51,116 bases of DNA from Dactylosporangium siamense (GCF_016862795.1 NZ_BONQ01000103.1:1-51116), one strand, 5' to 3'; shown: positions 24,097 to 32,723, numbered from the stretch's first letter. Notes: generated by a model not told the origin, from the sequence alone. Translations and numbers: made by a program.

Positions 24097-25146
24097 TCAG
24101 GGCCGTCTGAAGGCCGCGGCGCCGACGGTGGAGGCACGGACCCGCAGCTGGCACTCGATCCGGATCAGCTCGTGCTGCTGGGCCTCGCCGTCGATCGCGG
24201 CCAGGAGCCGTTGACCGGCGACCAGGCCCATCTCCAGCAGCGGCAGCGCGACCGTGGTCAGCGGGGGTCGCTGGTGCACGGCGAGGGACCGGTCGTCGAA
24301 TCCGACCACCGCGACGTCGCCGGGGATGCTCAGGCCGCGTTCGTGGATCGCGGCCAGCGCGCCGGTGGCCAGGTCGTCGCTGGCGCAGAAGATCGCGTCG
24401 GGGGGCTGGGCCGCGGCGAGCATGGCGTCGGCGAGCGCGAAGCCGTCCTCCGGGGCCCAGGACGGCGCGTGCCGGACGAACGCCGGGTCGAGCGGGACAC
24501 CGGCGGCGCGCATGGCGTCGGTGAGACCTTCGAGGCGGTCGGCGGTCACCTCCCAGGACGCGGGCCCGTTGATGAAGCCGATCCGGCGCCGGCCGATCTC
24601 GATGAGGTGCTCGGCGGCGAGGACGGCGCCGCCGCGGTCGTCGGGCAGGATGCTGGGCACGGCCTGGCCGACGCCGTACTCGTACAGGAAGACGTAGGGC
24701 GTGTCCGGCAGCGGCAGGGCCGGTCCGGTCCGTGGGCGGACCCGGTTGCCGGACATGATGATCAGCCCGTCCACCTGGCGGTCGAGCAGCCGGCGCAGGT
24801 GTTTGCGCTCCCGTTCCGGGTCGCCGTAGCTGTTGGCCAACAGCACCGAGACGTCGTAGGTCGAGGCGGCGTCCTCTACCCCGCGCATCAGGGCGTTGGT
24901 GAAGATACCCTCGAGGTCGTCGGTCAGAATGGCGATGGTGCCGGTGTGCCGGGAGCGCAGCCCGCGGGCGACGGTGTTGGGCCGGTAGCCGAGCCGGGTG
25001 ATCGTGTCGAGCACCCGCTGGCGGACCTCGGCGCCGACGTCCGGGCGGTCGTTGAGCACCTTCGACACGGTGGCGGTCGAGACCTTGGCCACGGAAGCGA
25101 CGTCACGCATGGTGACGCGGGCGGCCGCGCTGCGCGGGCTGCTCAC
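24097..25146 (-). CDS. LacI family transcriptional regulator
   Basis: A 349-residue repressor. The helix-turn-helix is at residues 11-60 (VTMRDVASVAKVSTATVSKVLNDRPDVGAEVRQRVLDTITRLGYRPNTVARGLRS), followed by a periplasmic-binding-protein-like sugar domain (TGTIAILTDDLEGIFTNALMRGVEDAAS..., FCASDDLATGALAAIHERGLSIPGDVAVVGFDD). It lies divergent from the sugar importer at 25.3 kb, and ATCGATTACG palindromes sit next to its own start and before the importer, so it should repress both until a sugar binds. The GTG start has AGGAG 8 bases upstream, overlapped by its operator. Confidence 0.9.
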   Translation of the reverse strand: MSSPRSAAARVTMRDVASVAKVSTATVSKVLNDRPDVGAEVRQRVLDTITRLGYRPNTVARGLRSRHTGTIAILTDDLEGIFTNALMRGVEDAASTYDVSVLLANSYGDPERERKHLRRLLDRQVDGLIIMSGNRVRPRTGPALPLPDTPYVFLYEYGVGQAVPSILPDDRGGAVLAAEHLIEIGRRRIGFINGPASWEVTADRLEGLTDAMRAAGVPLDPAFVRHAPSWAPEDGFALADAMLAAAQPPDAIFCASDDLATGALAAIHERGLSIPGDVAVVGFDDRSLAVHQRPPLTTVALPLLEMGLVAGQRLLAAIDGEAQQHELIRIECQLRVRASTVGAAAFRRP

Positions 25147-25156
25147 GAGGGGCGCT

Positions 25157-25170
25157 CCTAATCGATTACG
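25157..25170. promoter_or_regulatory. LacI-type operator next to the regulator start
   Basis: CCTAATCGATTACG contains the perfect core TAATCGATTA and abuts the ribosome-binding site of the LacI gene on the minus strand. It shares ATCGATTACG with the site at 25256-25269. Confidence 0.68.
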
Positions 25171-25216
25171 TGAATGTTGGCGTACGGGACACTAGCAGAA
25201 AGTCCTGCTGACACTA

Positions 25217-25245
25217 TTGACACGGATCGGACGCGCGGTTGTAAC
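25217..25245 (+). promoter_or_regulatory. promoter of the second sugar importer
   Basis: A consensus TTGACA -35 (25217-25222) and a TGTAAC -10 (25240-25245) are separated by 17 bases. The LacI-type operator starts 11 bases downstream, where a bound repressor would block initiation. Confidence 0.62.
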
Positions 25246-25255
25246 GTGCACTCCA

Positions 25256-25269
25256 CGAAATCGATTACG
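25256..25269. promoter_or_regulatory. LacI-type operator before the importer operon
   Basis: CGAAATCGATTACG is self-complementary at 12 of 14 positions and lies between the proposed promoter and the importer ribosome-binding site (AAGGAG). Confidence 0.72.
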
Positions 25270-25289
25270 TAACTCGCGAAGGAGTGGCG

Positions 25290-26201
25290 ATGGCGGTACC
25301 CGTCCTGACCGGGCGCAGGCGGCGCGGCTCTATGGCGCGCCGTCAACGCATGGGCCTGCTGTTCGTGGCACCGGCCGTGCTGCTCGTGCTCGGCATGTTC
25401 GTCCTGCCGATCATCGTGACGGCTGTGATGTCGTTCTACGACTGGTCGCTGCTCGGCGAGCGGCGGTTCGTCGGCCTGGCCAACTACCGCCGGCTCACCG
25501 GCGACGACTCCTTCTGGCACAGCCTCGGCTTCACCACCGTGTACACGGTGATCGTCACCGCGGCGCTGCTCGTGGTCGGCTTCGCCCTCGCCTCGGCGGT
25601 TCGCCACCGCAGGCGCGGCGTGGGGCTGCTGCGCACCGCGTTCGTCATGCCGGTCGTCATCGGGTTCGCCACCGCCAGCTACCTGACGCTGTGGCTGCTG
25701 GACGACCGCATCGGCATCGTGCCCGACCTGCTGCGCCGGACCGGCCTGGCCGACGGCAACGTGTCGGTCTTCAGCTCCTACCCGTCGGCGCTGACCGTGG
25801 TCGTGCTGCTGGTCGTGTGGAAGACCGTCGGGCTGACGATGCTGCTGCTGATGACCGGCATGCAGGCGATCTCGAAGGACTTCTACGAGGCCGCGCAGGT
25901 CGACGGTGCCCGCCGGATCCGGGTGTTCTTCTCCATCACGCTGCCGCTGCTGCGGCCCACGGTCGGGCTGGTGCTGATCCTGACCGTGATCGGCAGCTAC
26001 CTGGCGTTCGACCAGTTCTTCATCCTGACCCAGGGCGGCCCGGACAACAGCACGATCCCGGTGGTGTACCTGATCTACCGGGCCGGGTTCATCGACTTCA
26101 ACCTCGGCTACTCCGCCGCGATGTCGATCGCGCTCATGGTCATCCTGCTCATCCTCACGAGCATCCAGCTGCTGCTCGTGCGCACCCGGGAGGACTCGTG
26201 A
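25290..26201 (+). CDS. ABC transporter permease, MalF type
   Basis: A 303-residue permease with six hydrophobic segments and the EAA loop YEAAQVDGARRIRVFFSITLPLLRPTV. It follows a basic N-terminus (GRRRRGSMARRQRMG). The ATG at 25290 has AAGGAG 5 bases upstream; a GTG two codons earlier overlaps that site and is rejected. It forms a sugar importer with the next two genes under LacI control; the substrate is unknown. Confidence 0.86.
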   Translation: MAVPVLTGRRRRGSMARRQRMGLLFVAPAVLLVLGMFVLPIIVTAVMSFYDWSLLGERRFVGLANYRRLTGDDSFWHSLGFTTVYTVIVTAALLVVGFALASAVRHRRRGVGLLRTAFVMPVVIGFATASYLTLWLLDDRIGIVPDLLRRTGLADGNVSVFSSYPSALTVVVLLVVWKTVGLTMLLLMTGMQAISKDFYEAAQVDGARRIRVFFSITLPLLRPTVGLVLILTVIGSYLAFDQFFILTQGGPDNSTIPVVYLIYRAGFIDFNLGYSAAMSIALMVILLILTSIQLLLVRTREDS

Positions 26202-26203
26202 CC

Positions 26204-27103
26204 ATGACGTCGCTCGAGCCCGCGACGACCGCGGCCGCCGAGTCCGCCACCCCGCCGAGGCGGCGGACCGGGCGCCCGGAGTGGCTGCCGGCGGTGCCGT
26301 TCTACGCCGTGTGCGGGCTGCTCGCCCTGCTGTTCGTCGCGCCCGTCGCCTGGCTGGTGGTGTCGTCGTTCAAGAGCAGCGCCGAGTTCGCGCAGAGCCC
26401 GCCCACGCTGCTGCCGACGACCTGGAGCCTGGAGAACTACCGCAGGCTGCTCGACGCCGGGCTCTGGCAGAACGTGACCAACAGCCTGATCGTCACCGCC
26501 GGCACGGTCGTCGCGGCGAGCACGCTGTCGGTCCTCGCGGGCTACGGCTTCGCCCGGTTCCGGTTCCCCGGCAAAGGGGTGCTGTTCCTGATCGTCCTGT
26601 CCACGCTCATGATCCCGTTCCAGTCGATCGTGCCGTCCCTGTACGTCATCCTCGACGCGCTCCAGCTGACCAACTCCCGGCTCGGGCTGGTGCTGGTCTA
26701 CACCGTGTTCGCGCTGCCGTTCGGCATCTTCACCATGCGGGCTGCCTTCGCCGCCGTGCCACCGGCGATCGAGGAGGCCGCGATCGTCGACGGCGCCGGC
26801 TCGCTCTCGGCGCTGCGGCGGGTGCTGCTGCCGATCGTCACGCCGGGCGTGGCCACCGTCGCGCTCTACGCGTTCTTCACCGCGTGGAACGAGTTCCTCG
26901 CCGCGCTCATCTTCACCACCCGGCAGCAGCAGTACACGCTGCCGGTCGTCCTGGCCAACCTGCAGACCGGTGCCGGCGGGACGCTCAACTGGGGCGTGCT
27001 GGAGACCGGAGCCGTGTTCGCCGCCCTGCCCTGCATCGCCATCTTCCTGATCCTGCAGCGCTACTACGTCGCCGGGCTGACCGGCGGCGCCGTCAAGGGA
27101 TAG
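26204..27103 (+). CDS. ABC transporter permease, MalG type
   Basis: A 299-residue permease with six hydrophobic segments and the EAA loop AIEEAAIVDGAGSLSALRRVLLPIVTPG, ending YVAGLTGGAVKG. The ATG at 26204 lies 10 bases after GGAGG; a GTG at 26198 that overlaps the upstream stop (GTGA) is a real alternative start, adding two residues. No ATPase gene accompanies it. Confidence 0.86.
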   Translation: MTSLEPATTAAAESATPPRRRTGRPEWLPAVPFYAVCGLLALLFVAPVAWLVVSSFKSSAEFAQSPPTLLPTTWSLENYRRLLDAGLWQNVTNSLIVTAGTVVAASTLSVLAGYGFARFRFPGKGVLFLIVLSTLMIPFQSIVPSLYVILDALQLTNSRLGLVLVYTVFALPFGIFTMRAAFAAVPPAIEEAAIVDGAGSLSALRRVLLPIVTPGVATVALYAFFTAWNEFLAALIFTTRQQQYTLPVVLANLQTGAGGTLNWGVLETGAVFAALPCIAIFLILQRYYVAGLTGGAVKG

Positions 27104-27140
27104 CCCCCACTCCGCACACACCCCCAACAGGAGTCCCGCA

Positions 27141-28433
27141 ATGTCTTCAACGCCCCGGCTGCGCCGGCTGGCGCCGGTCCTGGCCGCCCTCATCACGGTC
27201 ACCCTCGGCGCCTGCAGCAACACCGACGACGCCACCACGTCCGCGGCCCCGGCCGAACTCACCGGTGATGGCCCGGCCAACCTCTGGGTCCGCGCCGGCG
27301 ACGAGCCGATGGACAAGGCGCTCGTCGCCGCCTGGAACGACGCCAACCCCAACCGCAAGATCACGATGCTGACGGTCCCGGACGCGCAGTACGTGCAGAA
27401 GTACGTCCAGGCGGTCCGCAGCGGCGACGCGCCCGACCTCGTCGCGGTCGACATCGCCAACGTCAAGTCGCTGACCAGCCAGAAACTGCTGACCGACATC
27501 ACCGCGCAGGTGGACGCGCTGCCCTACAAGAAGGCGCTCGCGCCGGCCGCCGTGGAGGTCAGCACCGTCGACGGCAAGATCTTCGCGCTGCCGCACCAGC
27601 TCGACGTGTCGATGCTCTACTACAACAAGACGCTGTTCACGAAGGCCGGACTCGACCCGGCCAAGCCGCCGGCCACGCTGGACGAGGTGGTCGGGGCGGC
27701 CCGTAAGATCACCGCCCTCGGCGACGGAAACTACGGCTTCGCCTTCGCCGGCAACTGCGCCGGCTGCAACGCGTACACGCTGCTGCCGTACATCTGGGCC
27801 AGCGGCGGCGACATCATGAACGCCGACGGCACCCAGGCGACCCTCGACGACCCGGCGGTCGCGGCCGCGCTCAACGCCCACAAGACGATGTGGGACGAGA
27901 AGCTCATGCCGGCCGCGGTCAAGGACGACAACGGCGCGACCTGGCTCACCGGCTTCCAGTCCGGCAAGATCGGCATGGTCGCGCTGGGCAGCTTCGCCGT
28001 CAGCGTCTACAAGGCGCAGGCCGGCCTCGACTTCGGCGTCACCACGATCCCGGGCAGCTCGGGCACGTCGGCCTTCCTCGGCGGCGACGTCATCGGCATC
28101 GCCAAGGGCGCCAAGAACGCCAAGACGGCCTGGGACTTCATCGCCTGGAGCATGTCCGAGGACGTGCAGAAGACCGTCGTGGCCAAGACCGGCCAGCTCA
28201 CCGTCCGCTCCGACGCCGCGGACAACAGCTTCACCCAGGCAGAGCCGCGGCTGCTCGCGGCCAACAAGCTCATCGCGCAGGCCAAGGTGCCGGTGACCGC
28301 CAAGTACAACTCCCTGTTCATCGACCCGACCGGGCCGTACCTGCAGTTCGTCCGGGACTGGGTGTTCACCGGCGACACCGCGAAGGCCATCTCCACGGGC
28401 AAGTCCGGCTTCAGCAGCCGGCTCGCGTCCTGA
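27141..28433 (+). CDS. ABC transporter sugar-binding lipoprotein
   Basis: A 430-residue family-1 solute-binding protein. The signal peptide ends with the lipobox VTLGAC. Landmarks: WNDANPNRKITMLTVPDAQYVQKYVQAVRSGDAPDLVAVDIANV, HQLDVSMLYYNKTLFTKAGLDP and NAYTLLPYIWASGGDIMNADGTQATLDDPAVAAAL. It captures the sugar for the two preceding permeases. AGGAG precedes the ATG. The gene order permease-permease-binding protein is the reverse of the aldarate operon. Confidence 0.87.
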   Translation: MSSTPRLRRLAPVLAALITVTLGACSNTDDATTSAAPAELTGDGPANLWVRAGDEPMDKALVAAWNDANPNRKITMLTVPDAQYVQKYVQAVRSGDAPDLVAVDIANVKSLTSQKLLTDITAQVDALPYKKALAPAAVEVSTVDGKIFALPHQLDVSMLYYNKTLFTKAGLDPAKPPATLDEVVGAARKITALGDGNYGFAFAGNCAGCNAYTLLPYIWASGGDIMNADGTQATLDDPAVAAALNAHKTMWDEKLMPAAVKDDNGATWLTGFQSGKIGMVALGSFAVSVYKAQAGLDFGVTTIPGSSGTSAFLGGDVIGIAKGAKNAKTAWDFIAWSMSEDVQKTVVAKTGQLTVRSDAADNSFTQAEPRLLAANKLIAQAKVPVTAKYNSLFIDPTGPYLQFVRDWVFTGDTAKAISTGKSGFSSRLAS

Positions 28434-28457
28434 CCCCTTTCCTCAAGGAGTAGCACC

Positions 28458-30086
28458 ATGCACGACCTGAGCTTCCGGTGGCCGCACCCCCGGATCACCA
28501 CGTCGCTGGGCCCGATCACCGTCCGGATCCACACCGGCGAGAACGTGTACGGGCTCGACCCGGACACCCTGCGGGTGGACACCGACGGTGCCACGACCAC
28601 CGTCGTCGCCGACGGCCTGACCTGGGCCGGCGGTCAGGAACGCGGCCCCGGGAGCGCGGTCGTGCGCATCGAGGACGAACCCGGCGCGGTCCGGGTGTCG
28701 GTCCGCGCCACCCACCGCGACGGCATCCGCTGCGTCGCCGTCGTCCTGCACGACCAGCCGACCGGCGACGTCACCGCCCTGCGCGAGGGCGACCTGCCGG
28801 TGCCGGCCACCGGGCGGGTCGTGCAGTACCCGAACGGCTGGTTCGACCTCGCCACCCCGCTGCTCGGGCTCAGGCGGCCCGACGGCACGGTCACCGTCGC
28901 CCGCAGCCTCGACGGGGAGGTGCGCAGCAAGCGGTTCGCCGTCGTCCCGCACTTCGACGCGCCGGACACCTGCGACCTCGAACTCATCGCCGACGCCGCC
29001 GCGACCCGGCCGTCCGCCGAGTTCGACGTGCCGGTCTGGGAGCTGCGCCGCACCGCGGACCTGGCCCCCGTCCTGGCCGAACACACCGCGCACGTCCGCG
29101 CCGCCTACGCGCTGCCCACCTGGGAGGAGCGCACCGACGTGCCCGCCTGGCTGCGCCGGACCTCCCTCGTCGTCTCCCTCAACGGCATGCACTTCACCGG
29201 CCGGGTGTTCCTGGACTACGACGGCATGCTCGACGCGCTGCGACAGCTCGGCGAGCAGATCGACCCGGCCCACATCCTCGCCTACCTGCCGGGCTGGGAG
29301 GGGCGGTACTACCGCTGGTACGGCCGCTTCGACGTCGACGAGCGGCTCGGCGGCGCCGAGGGCTTCCGCCGGCTGATCGACGGCGCGCACCAGCTCGGTG
29401 CCCGCATCATGCCGATGTTCGGCGCCAATGTGGCCGCCCGCGACCTGCCCGGCTTCGAGACCTGGGCGGCGCCCGGGCAGCTGCTCAACCCCAGCGGGCA
29501 CACCCCGATCGGCTCGGTCGACTGGGACGCGTCCCGGCACTTCGACCACAGCTGGGGCGCCCTGATCAACCCGTCCTACGAGCCGTGGCGCCGGCACCTC
29601 GCGGAGCAGATCGTGCGGCTGCACCACGAGTACGGCTTCGACGCGGCGTTCCTGGACATCTCCGCGATGTACAACAACGACCCGCGCGGCAGCACCACGG
29701 CCGGCCTGCAGGCCCTCGTCGACCTGCTCCGCGACGGCAGCCCCGACCTGCTCATCGCCGGTGAGGCCTGGTTCGACGGGATCGGCGGCATCATCCCGCT
29801 CGTGCAGGCGGGCCACCGCGACACCGTGCCGACCCATCACGACCAGCCGGATCAGGCCCTGTTCACCGGCACCAACCGGTCGTTCGGCCACATCTGCCTC
29901 GGCGACCCCGCGCACGGCTCGACCGGCGTGCACGAGGCCGGCTACAACGCGCACTGGCGGCTGCCGGTCCGCGAGGGTGTCATCCCGACGCTCACCGTCG
30001 TCGACGACACCCTCACCGCCGCGCCCGACCGGGTCGCCCTGATCGTCCAGGACGCCCAGGAGTACGCGGCCAAGTACCTCAGCTGA
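28458..30086 (+). CDS. putative cytoplasmic glycoside hydrolase-like TIM barrel
   Basis: A 542-residue protein without signal peptide. The N-terminal 200 or so residues look like a beta-sandwich (GPITVRIHTGENVYGLDPDTLRVDTDG, VRVSVRATHRDGIRC). The C-terminal part reads as a barrel: HILAYLPGWEGRYYRWYGRFDVDERLGGAEGFRRLIDGAHQLGARIMPMFGAN, then GFDAAFLDISAMYNND and, about 45 residues later, PDLLIAGEAWFDG, then VPTHHDQPDQA. The D...E...HD succession recalls retaining alpha-glycosidases such as GH13, but no family is assigned. It is last in the LacI-controlled operon, so it probably cleaves the imported oligosaccharide. It overlaps the next, convergent gene by 8 bases. Confidence 0.65.
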   Translation: MHDLSFRWPHPRITTSLGPITVRIHTGENVYGLDPDTLRVDTDGATTTVVADGLTWAGGQERGPGSAVVRIEDEPGAVRVSVRATHRDGIRCVAVVLHDQPTGDVTALREGDLPVPATGRVVQYPNGWFDLATPLLGLRRPDGTVTVARSLDGEVRSKRFAVVPHFDAPDTCDLELIADAAATRPSAEFDVPVWELRRTADLAPVLAEHTAHVRAAYALPTWEERTDVPAWLRRTSLVVSLNGMHFTGRVFLDYDGMLDALRQLGEQIDPAHILAYLPGWEGRYYRWYGRFDVDERLGGAEGFRRLIDGAHQLGARIMPMFGANVAARDLPGFETWAAPGQLLNPSGHTPIGSVDWDASRHFDHSWGALINPSYEPWRRHLAEQIVRLHHEYGFDAAFLDISAMYNNDPRGSTTAGLQALVDLLRDGSPDLLIAGEAWFDGIGGIIPLVQAGHRDTVPTHHDQPDQALFTGTNRSFGHICLGDPAHGSTGVHEAGYNAHWRLPVREGVIPTLTVVDDTLTAAPDRVALIVQDAQEYAAKYLS

Positions 30087-32478
30087 CCGCCCGGTAATCG
30101 TGACGGCCGCCGTGGGCTTGAGCAACCCGCGGCGGGCGTCCGCCATGACGGCCGCCGTGGGCCTGAGCAACCCGCGGCGGCCGTCCGCCGTGCAGGGCGG
30201 CCCGCCACCGGCGCAGCACCGACGGGGGCAGCAGGACCGCCCTGATCCGGATGGCGGCGGACGCGTGCCCGGCGAGGTCCTCGCGGACCGCCCCCAGCGC
30301 GCTGCGCAGCTCCCGTGCCTCCAGGGGGCGGCGGGCGTACCGGGCGTGCTCCTCGACCTCGTTGAGCTGCCGGACGCCGGCGCGGGCCCGCTCGTGCAGG
30401 CGTCCCTCGACGACGAGCCGCTCGACGGTCGCCCGGGGCGTCTCGGTGTCGCGGACGGGCAGCCGGTAGTCGAGCATGGTGTCGATCAGCTCGTCCCAGG
30501 CGTGGTGCGCGTGCGATCTCGCGGCGTCCTCGGTGCTCCCGCTGGAGGCGCGGGCCAGCCGGTTCCCGCGGGCCCGGCGGCGGGCCGCCGCGGGGGAGAG
30601 CAGGAGCAGCAGGACGAGCGCCCACGGACCGGCCGTCACCAACAGCTCCACTATGGACGGTCCAGCCGCGTCGCCGGGGCCACCGGGGTCGGTCACCACC
30701 GGGGCCGTGGGTCCCGGCGTCGGCTCGTTGCCCGTCGCGGTCGGGCCGGGCGCGGGACCGCCCCGCCGCTGGTCCTCCGGCTCCCCGGTCGCGGCGGCGC
30801 CCGGCACGTAACTGGTGTCCGCCGAGCCACTGATCGCCGATGGTGGGGTCGCGTCGAACGGCAGCCAGCCGAACCCGGGGAAGTACACCTCGGTCCAGGC
30901 GTGCAGCTCCCGGTTGGTCAGGACCGTGCCGCCGTTGCGCTTGACGCCGCGGGCGAAGCCGATCGCGACCCGGGACGGGATCCCCGCCTCGCGCAACAGC
31001 CAGCCGAACGCCGCGGCGTACTGGACGCAGAACCCGTGTCTGGTGCGCAGGAAGCCGTCGATGTCGATGTCGGGGCCGACGCCGGTGTCGTAGCGGAAGT
31101 CGTTCGCCGTCGAGAAGAACTCGCGGATCGCCGTGACCTTGTCCAGCTGAGTCGCCTTGCCCCGCACCAGGTGCGCGACGGTCGACCGGGCCGTCGCGTT
31201 CGCCGGCACGGCGAGCATGTCCTTGACCGCCGGGTCGGTGGGGTCCAGCGGGGCCGCGCCGCGCAGGTCCTCGGGCGTGATGTCGGGCCGGGCGTAGGTC
31301 AGCGAGTAGCGCCGCCCCGCCGCGGTCTGCTGCCGTGAGGACACGACCGTGGTCCGGGGGTCGAACGTCCAGCTGCGATCGACGCCGTCGATCCGGGACG
31401 GCCACGCGTAGATCGGCAGGTAGCCGTCGCCGAGCCCGGCGGACACCACGATGTCGGCCCGGTGCTCGGTGCTCGTGACCGCGCCGTCCCACGCCGGCCG
31501 GTCGAAGCCGTCGAGCACCGGCCTGCCGGTGCCGGCAGGCCGCTCGGCGAAGCCCCGCTCGGTCAGCCGGTCGAGGGTGTTGAGGCGCAGGTAGTACGGG
31601 TCGGGTTCGGTCGTGTTCGTGACCGTGACCATGGTGACCGTCGGGCCCTGGCGCAGCCGGCCGGCGAACTCGGCGAGCATGCTCACCGACCGGCTCTCGT
31701 CCGGCGCGCCCCAGCCGTCGAGCCGGTCCAGGGCGCCGCCCGGCATGGCGAACGGCACGAGCGGCACGAGGACCGCCAGGCCGACGCCGACGGCGCCGAG
31801 CCGCTGGCCGGCGGCGGCGAGCGGCGACGGCTGCCACGGGTCGAGGTCGTGCCCGTCGCCGCTGAACCGCCGGCCGAATCGGCGGACCCGGTCGACGTTG
31901 TCGGCCACCAGCAGCCACAGGAAGCCCACCGCGCCCAGGACGAACGGCCACCAGCTGGTGCTGCCGTCGGTCACGGCGACCGGCACCGAATACACCGCGA
32001 GCATCGGCAACCCGGCGAGCGCGGGCCGGCGCAGCACGACCGCGAAGAGGTCGACGAGCCAGGCGACGACGGCGACGCCGAGGACGGCGACGAACAGGAG
32101 GCTCTCCCGGTCGCTGACGGGTGCCGCGAACCTGCGCATCTCGTCGCCGGCGGTGCGCAGCAGGGCACCGAAGTGGGCGAAGGTGCCCGGTGCGGGGATG
32201 ACGCCGCCGTATTCGCGGCCGCTGGGGAACAGCCAGGTCAGGACCAGCAGTCCGGCGAGCGCCATGGCCGCGCCCGGCGCCCAGCGCGGTGCGCGCCCAC
32301 CGTGCGCCAGCAGGGCCGCGCCGCACATGGCCGCCACCACCAGCGCCGCCCGCACCGCCCAGGTCGCGTGGTCGAACACGGTGGTCACCGGCAGCGCGGC
32401 CAGCAGCGCCGCCCCGGCGGCCACCAGCGTGAGACGCCTGTCCTGGCTCATCCGGCCCCCGTTGCTCGGCGCTGTCAC
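30079..32478 (-). CDS. transglutaminase-like membrane protein (TgpA/DUF3488 type)
   Basis: A 799-residue membrane protein. Several transmembrane helices fill the first 270 residues; an exported transglutaminase core carries the Cys (TRHGFCVQYAAAFGWLLREAG, about 482), His (NRELHAWTEVYFPGFGW, about 524) and Asp (LPFDATPP, about 539) triad; one more helix (SIVELLVTAGPWALVLLLLLSP) precedes a cytosolic C-terminal domain. Such proteins usually sit with MoxR and DUF58 genes; none is here. The GTG at 32478 has GAGGAG 9 bases upstream; an ATG at 32451 is an alternative. The last residues come from a 45-bp duplication. Confidence 0.82.
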   Translation of the reverse strand: MTAPSNGGRMSQDRRLTLVAAGAALLAALPVTTVFDHATWAVRAALVVAAMCGAALLAHGGRAPRWAPGAAMALAGLLVLTWLFPSGREYGGVIPAPGTFAHFGALLRTAGDEMRRFAAPVSDRESLLFVAVLGVAVVAWLVDLFAVVLRRPALAGLPMLAVYSVPVAVTDGSTSWWPFVLGAVGFLWLLVADNVDRVRRFGRRFSGDGHDLDPWQPSPLAAAGQRLGAVGVGLAVLVPLVPFAMPGGALDRLDGWGAPDESRSVSMLAEFAGRLRQGPTVTMVTVTNTTEPDPYYLRLNTLDRLTERGFAERPAGTGRPVLDGFDRPAWDGAVTSTEHRADIVVSAGLGDGYLPIYAWPSRIDGVDRSWTFDPRTTVVSSRQQTAAGRRYSLTYARPDITPEDLRGAAPLDPTDPAVKDMLAVPANATARSTVAHLVRGKATQLDKVTAIREFFSTANDFRYDTGVGPDIDIDGFLRTRHGFCVQYAAAFGWLLREAGIPSRVAIGFARGVKRNGGTVLTNRELHAWTEVYFPGFGWLPFDATPPSAISGSADTSYVPGAAATGEPEDQRRGGPAPGPTATGNEPTPGPTAPVVTDPGGPGDAAGPSIVELLVTAGPWALVLLLLLSPAAARRRARGNRLARASSGSTEDAARSHAHHAWDELIDTMLDYRLPVRDTETPRATVERLVVEGRLHERARAGVRQLNEVEEHARYARRPLEARELRSALGAVREDLAGHASAAIRIRAVLLPPSVLRRWRAALHGGRPPRVAQAHGGRHGGRPPRVAQAHGGRHDYRAVS
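30101..30190. repeat. two-copy 45-bp direct repeat
   Basis: Two adjacent 45-base units beginning TGACGGCCGCCGTGGGCYTG with two mismatches between them. On the minus strand they encode the duplicated HGGRPPRVAQAHGGR segment at the C-terminus of the transglutaminase-like protein. Confidence 0.88.
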
Positions 32479-32560
32479 GATGTTGGACTCCTCAACCCAA
32501 CGCCCGGTTGCCCGCCCGGGGTTGCGCGACATCGACAACTCTTCGCGAAGTAGCAGTGGC

Positions 32561-32591
32561 GCCAATCGGTTTGTTGTGCAAACCTATTGGC
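32561..32591. promoter_or_regulatory. inverted repeat abutting a start codon
   Basis: Arms GCCAATCGGTTTG and CAAACCTATTGGC match at 12 of 13 positions around a 5-base spacer (TTGTG). The repeat ends on the base before the ATG at 32592 and occupies the place of a ribosome-binding site. A likely operator for the winged-helix regulator two genes on, or a translational hairpin. Confidence 0.68.
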
Positions 32592-32723
32592 ATGACTTCC
32601 GATGCGGCGCCTGCCGGCGATCCCCGCCGGCTCCTCGCCGACGTGCGTGGCCTCATCGGCGGCGGCGTCCTGCTGCTGGGCAGCGCCGGGTTCGCGCCGG
32701 CGCAACGACCGCGGTCCCGGTGA
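32592..32723 (+). pseudogene. 43-codon remnant of an integral membrane protein
   Basis: The product starts SDAAPAGDPRRLLADVRGL, which resembles the N-terminus of actinomycete multi-helix membrane proteins (DPRRLLADxRxLxRRVR) that typically precede a winged-helix regulator. It then jumps to one short hydrophobic stretch (IGGGVLLLGSAGFA) and stops. The central helices appear to be deleted in frame. The stop overlaps the GTG of the regulator (GTGA), so it still couples translation to it. It could instead be a genuine small membrane protein or leader peptide. Confidence 0.45.

Noticed and set aside
30079-30086. Frameshift or fusion between the glycosidase-like and transglutaminase genes
   Set aside because: The genes are convergent and simply overlap by 8 bases; both proteins end naturally.
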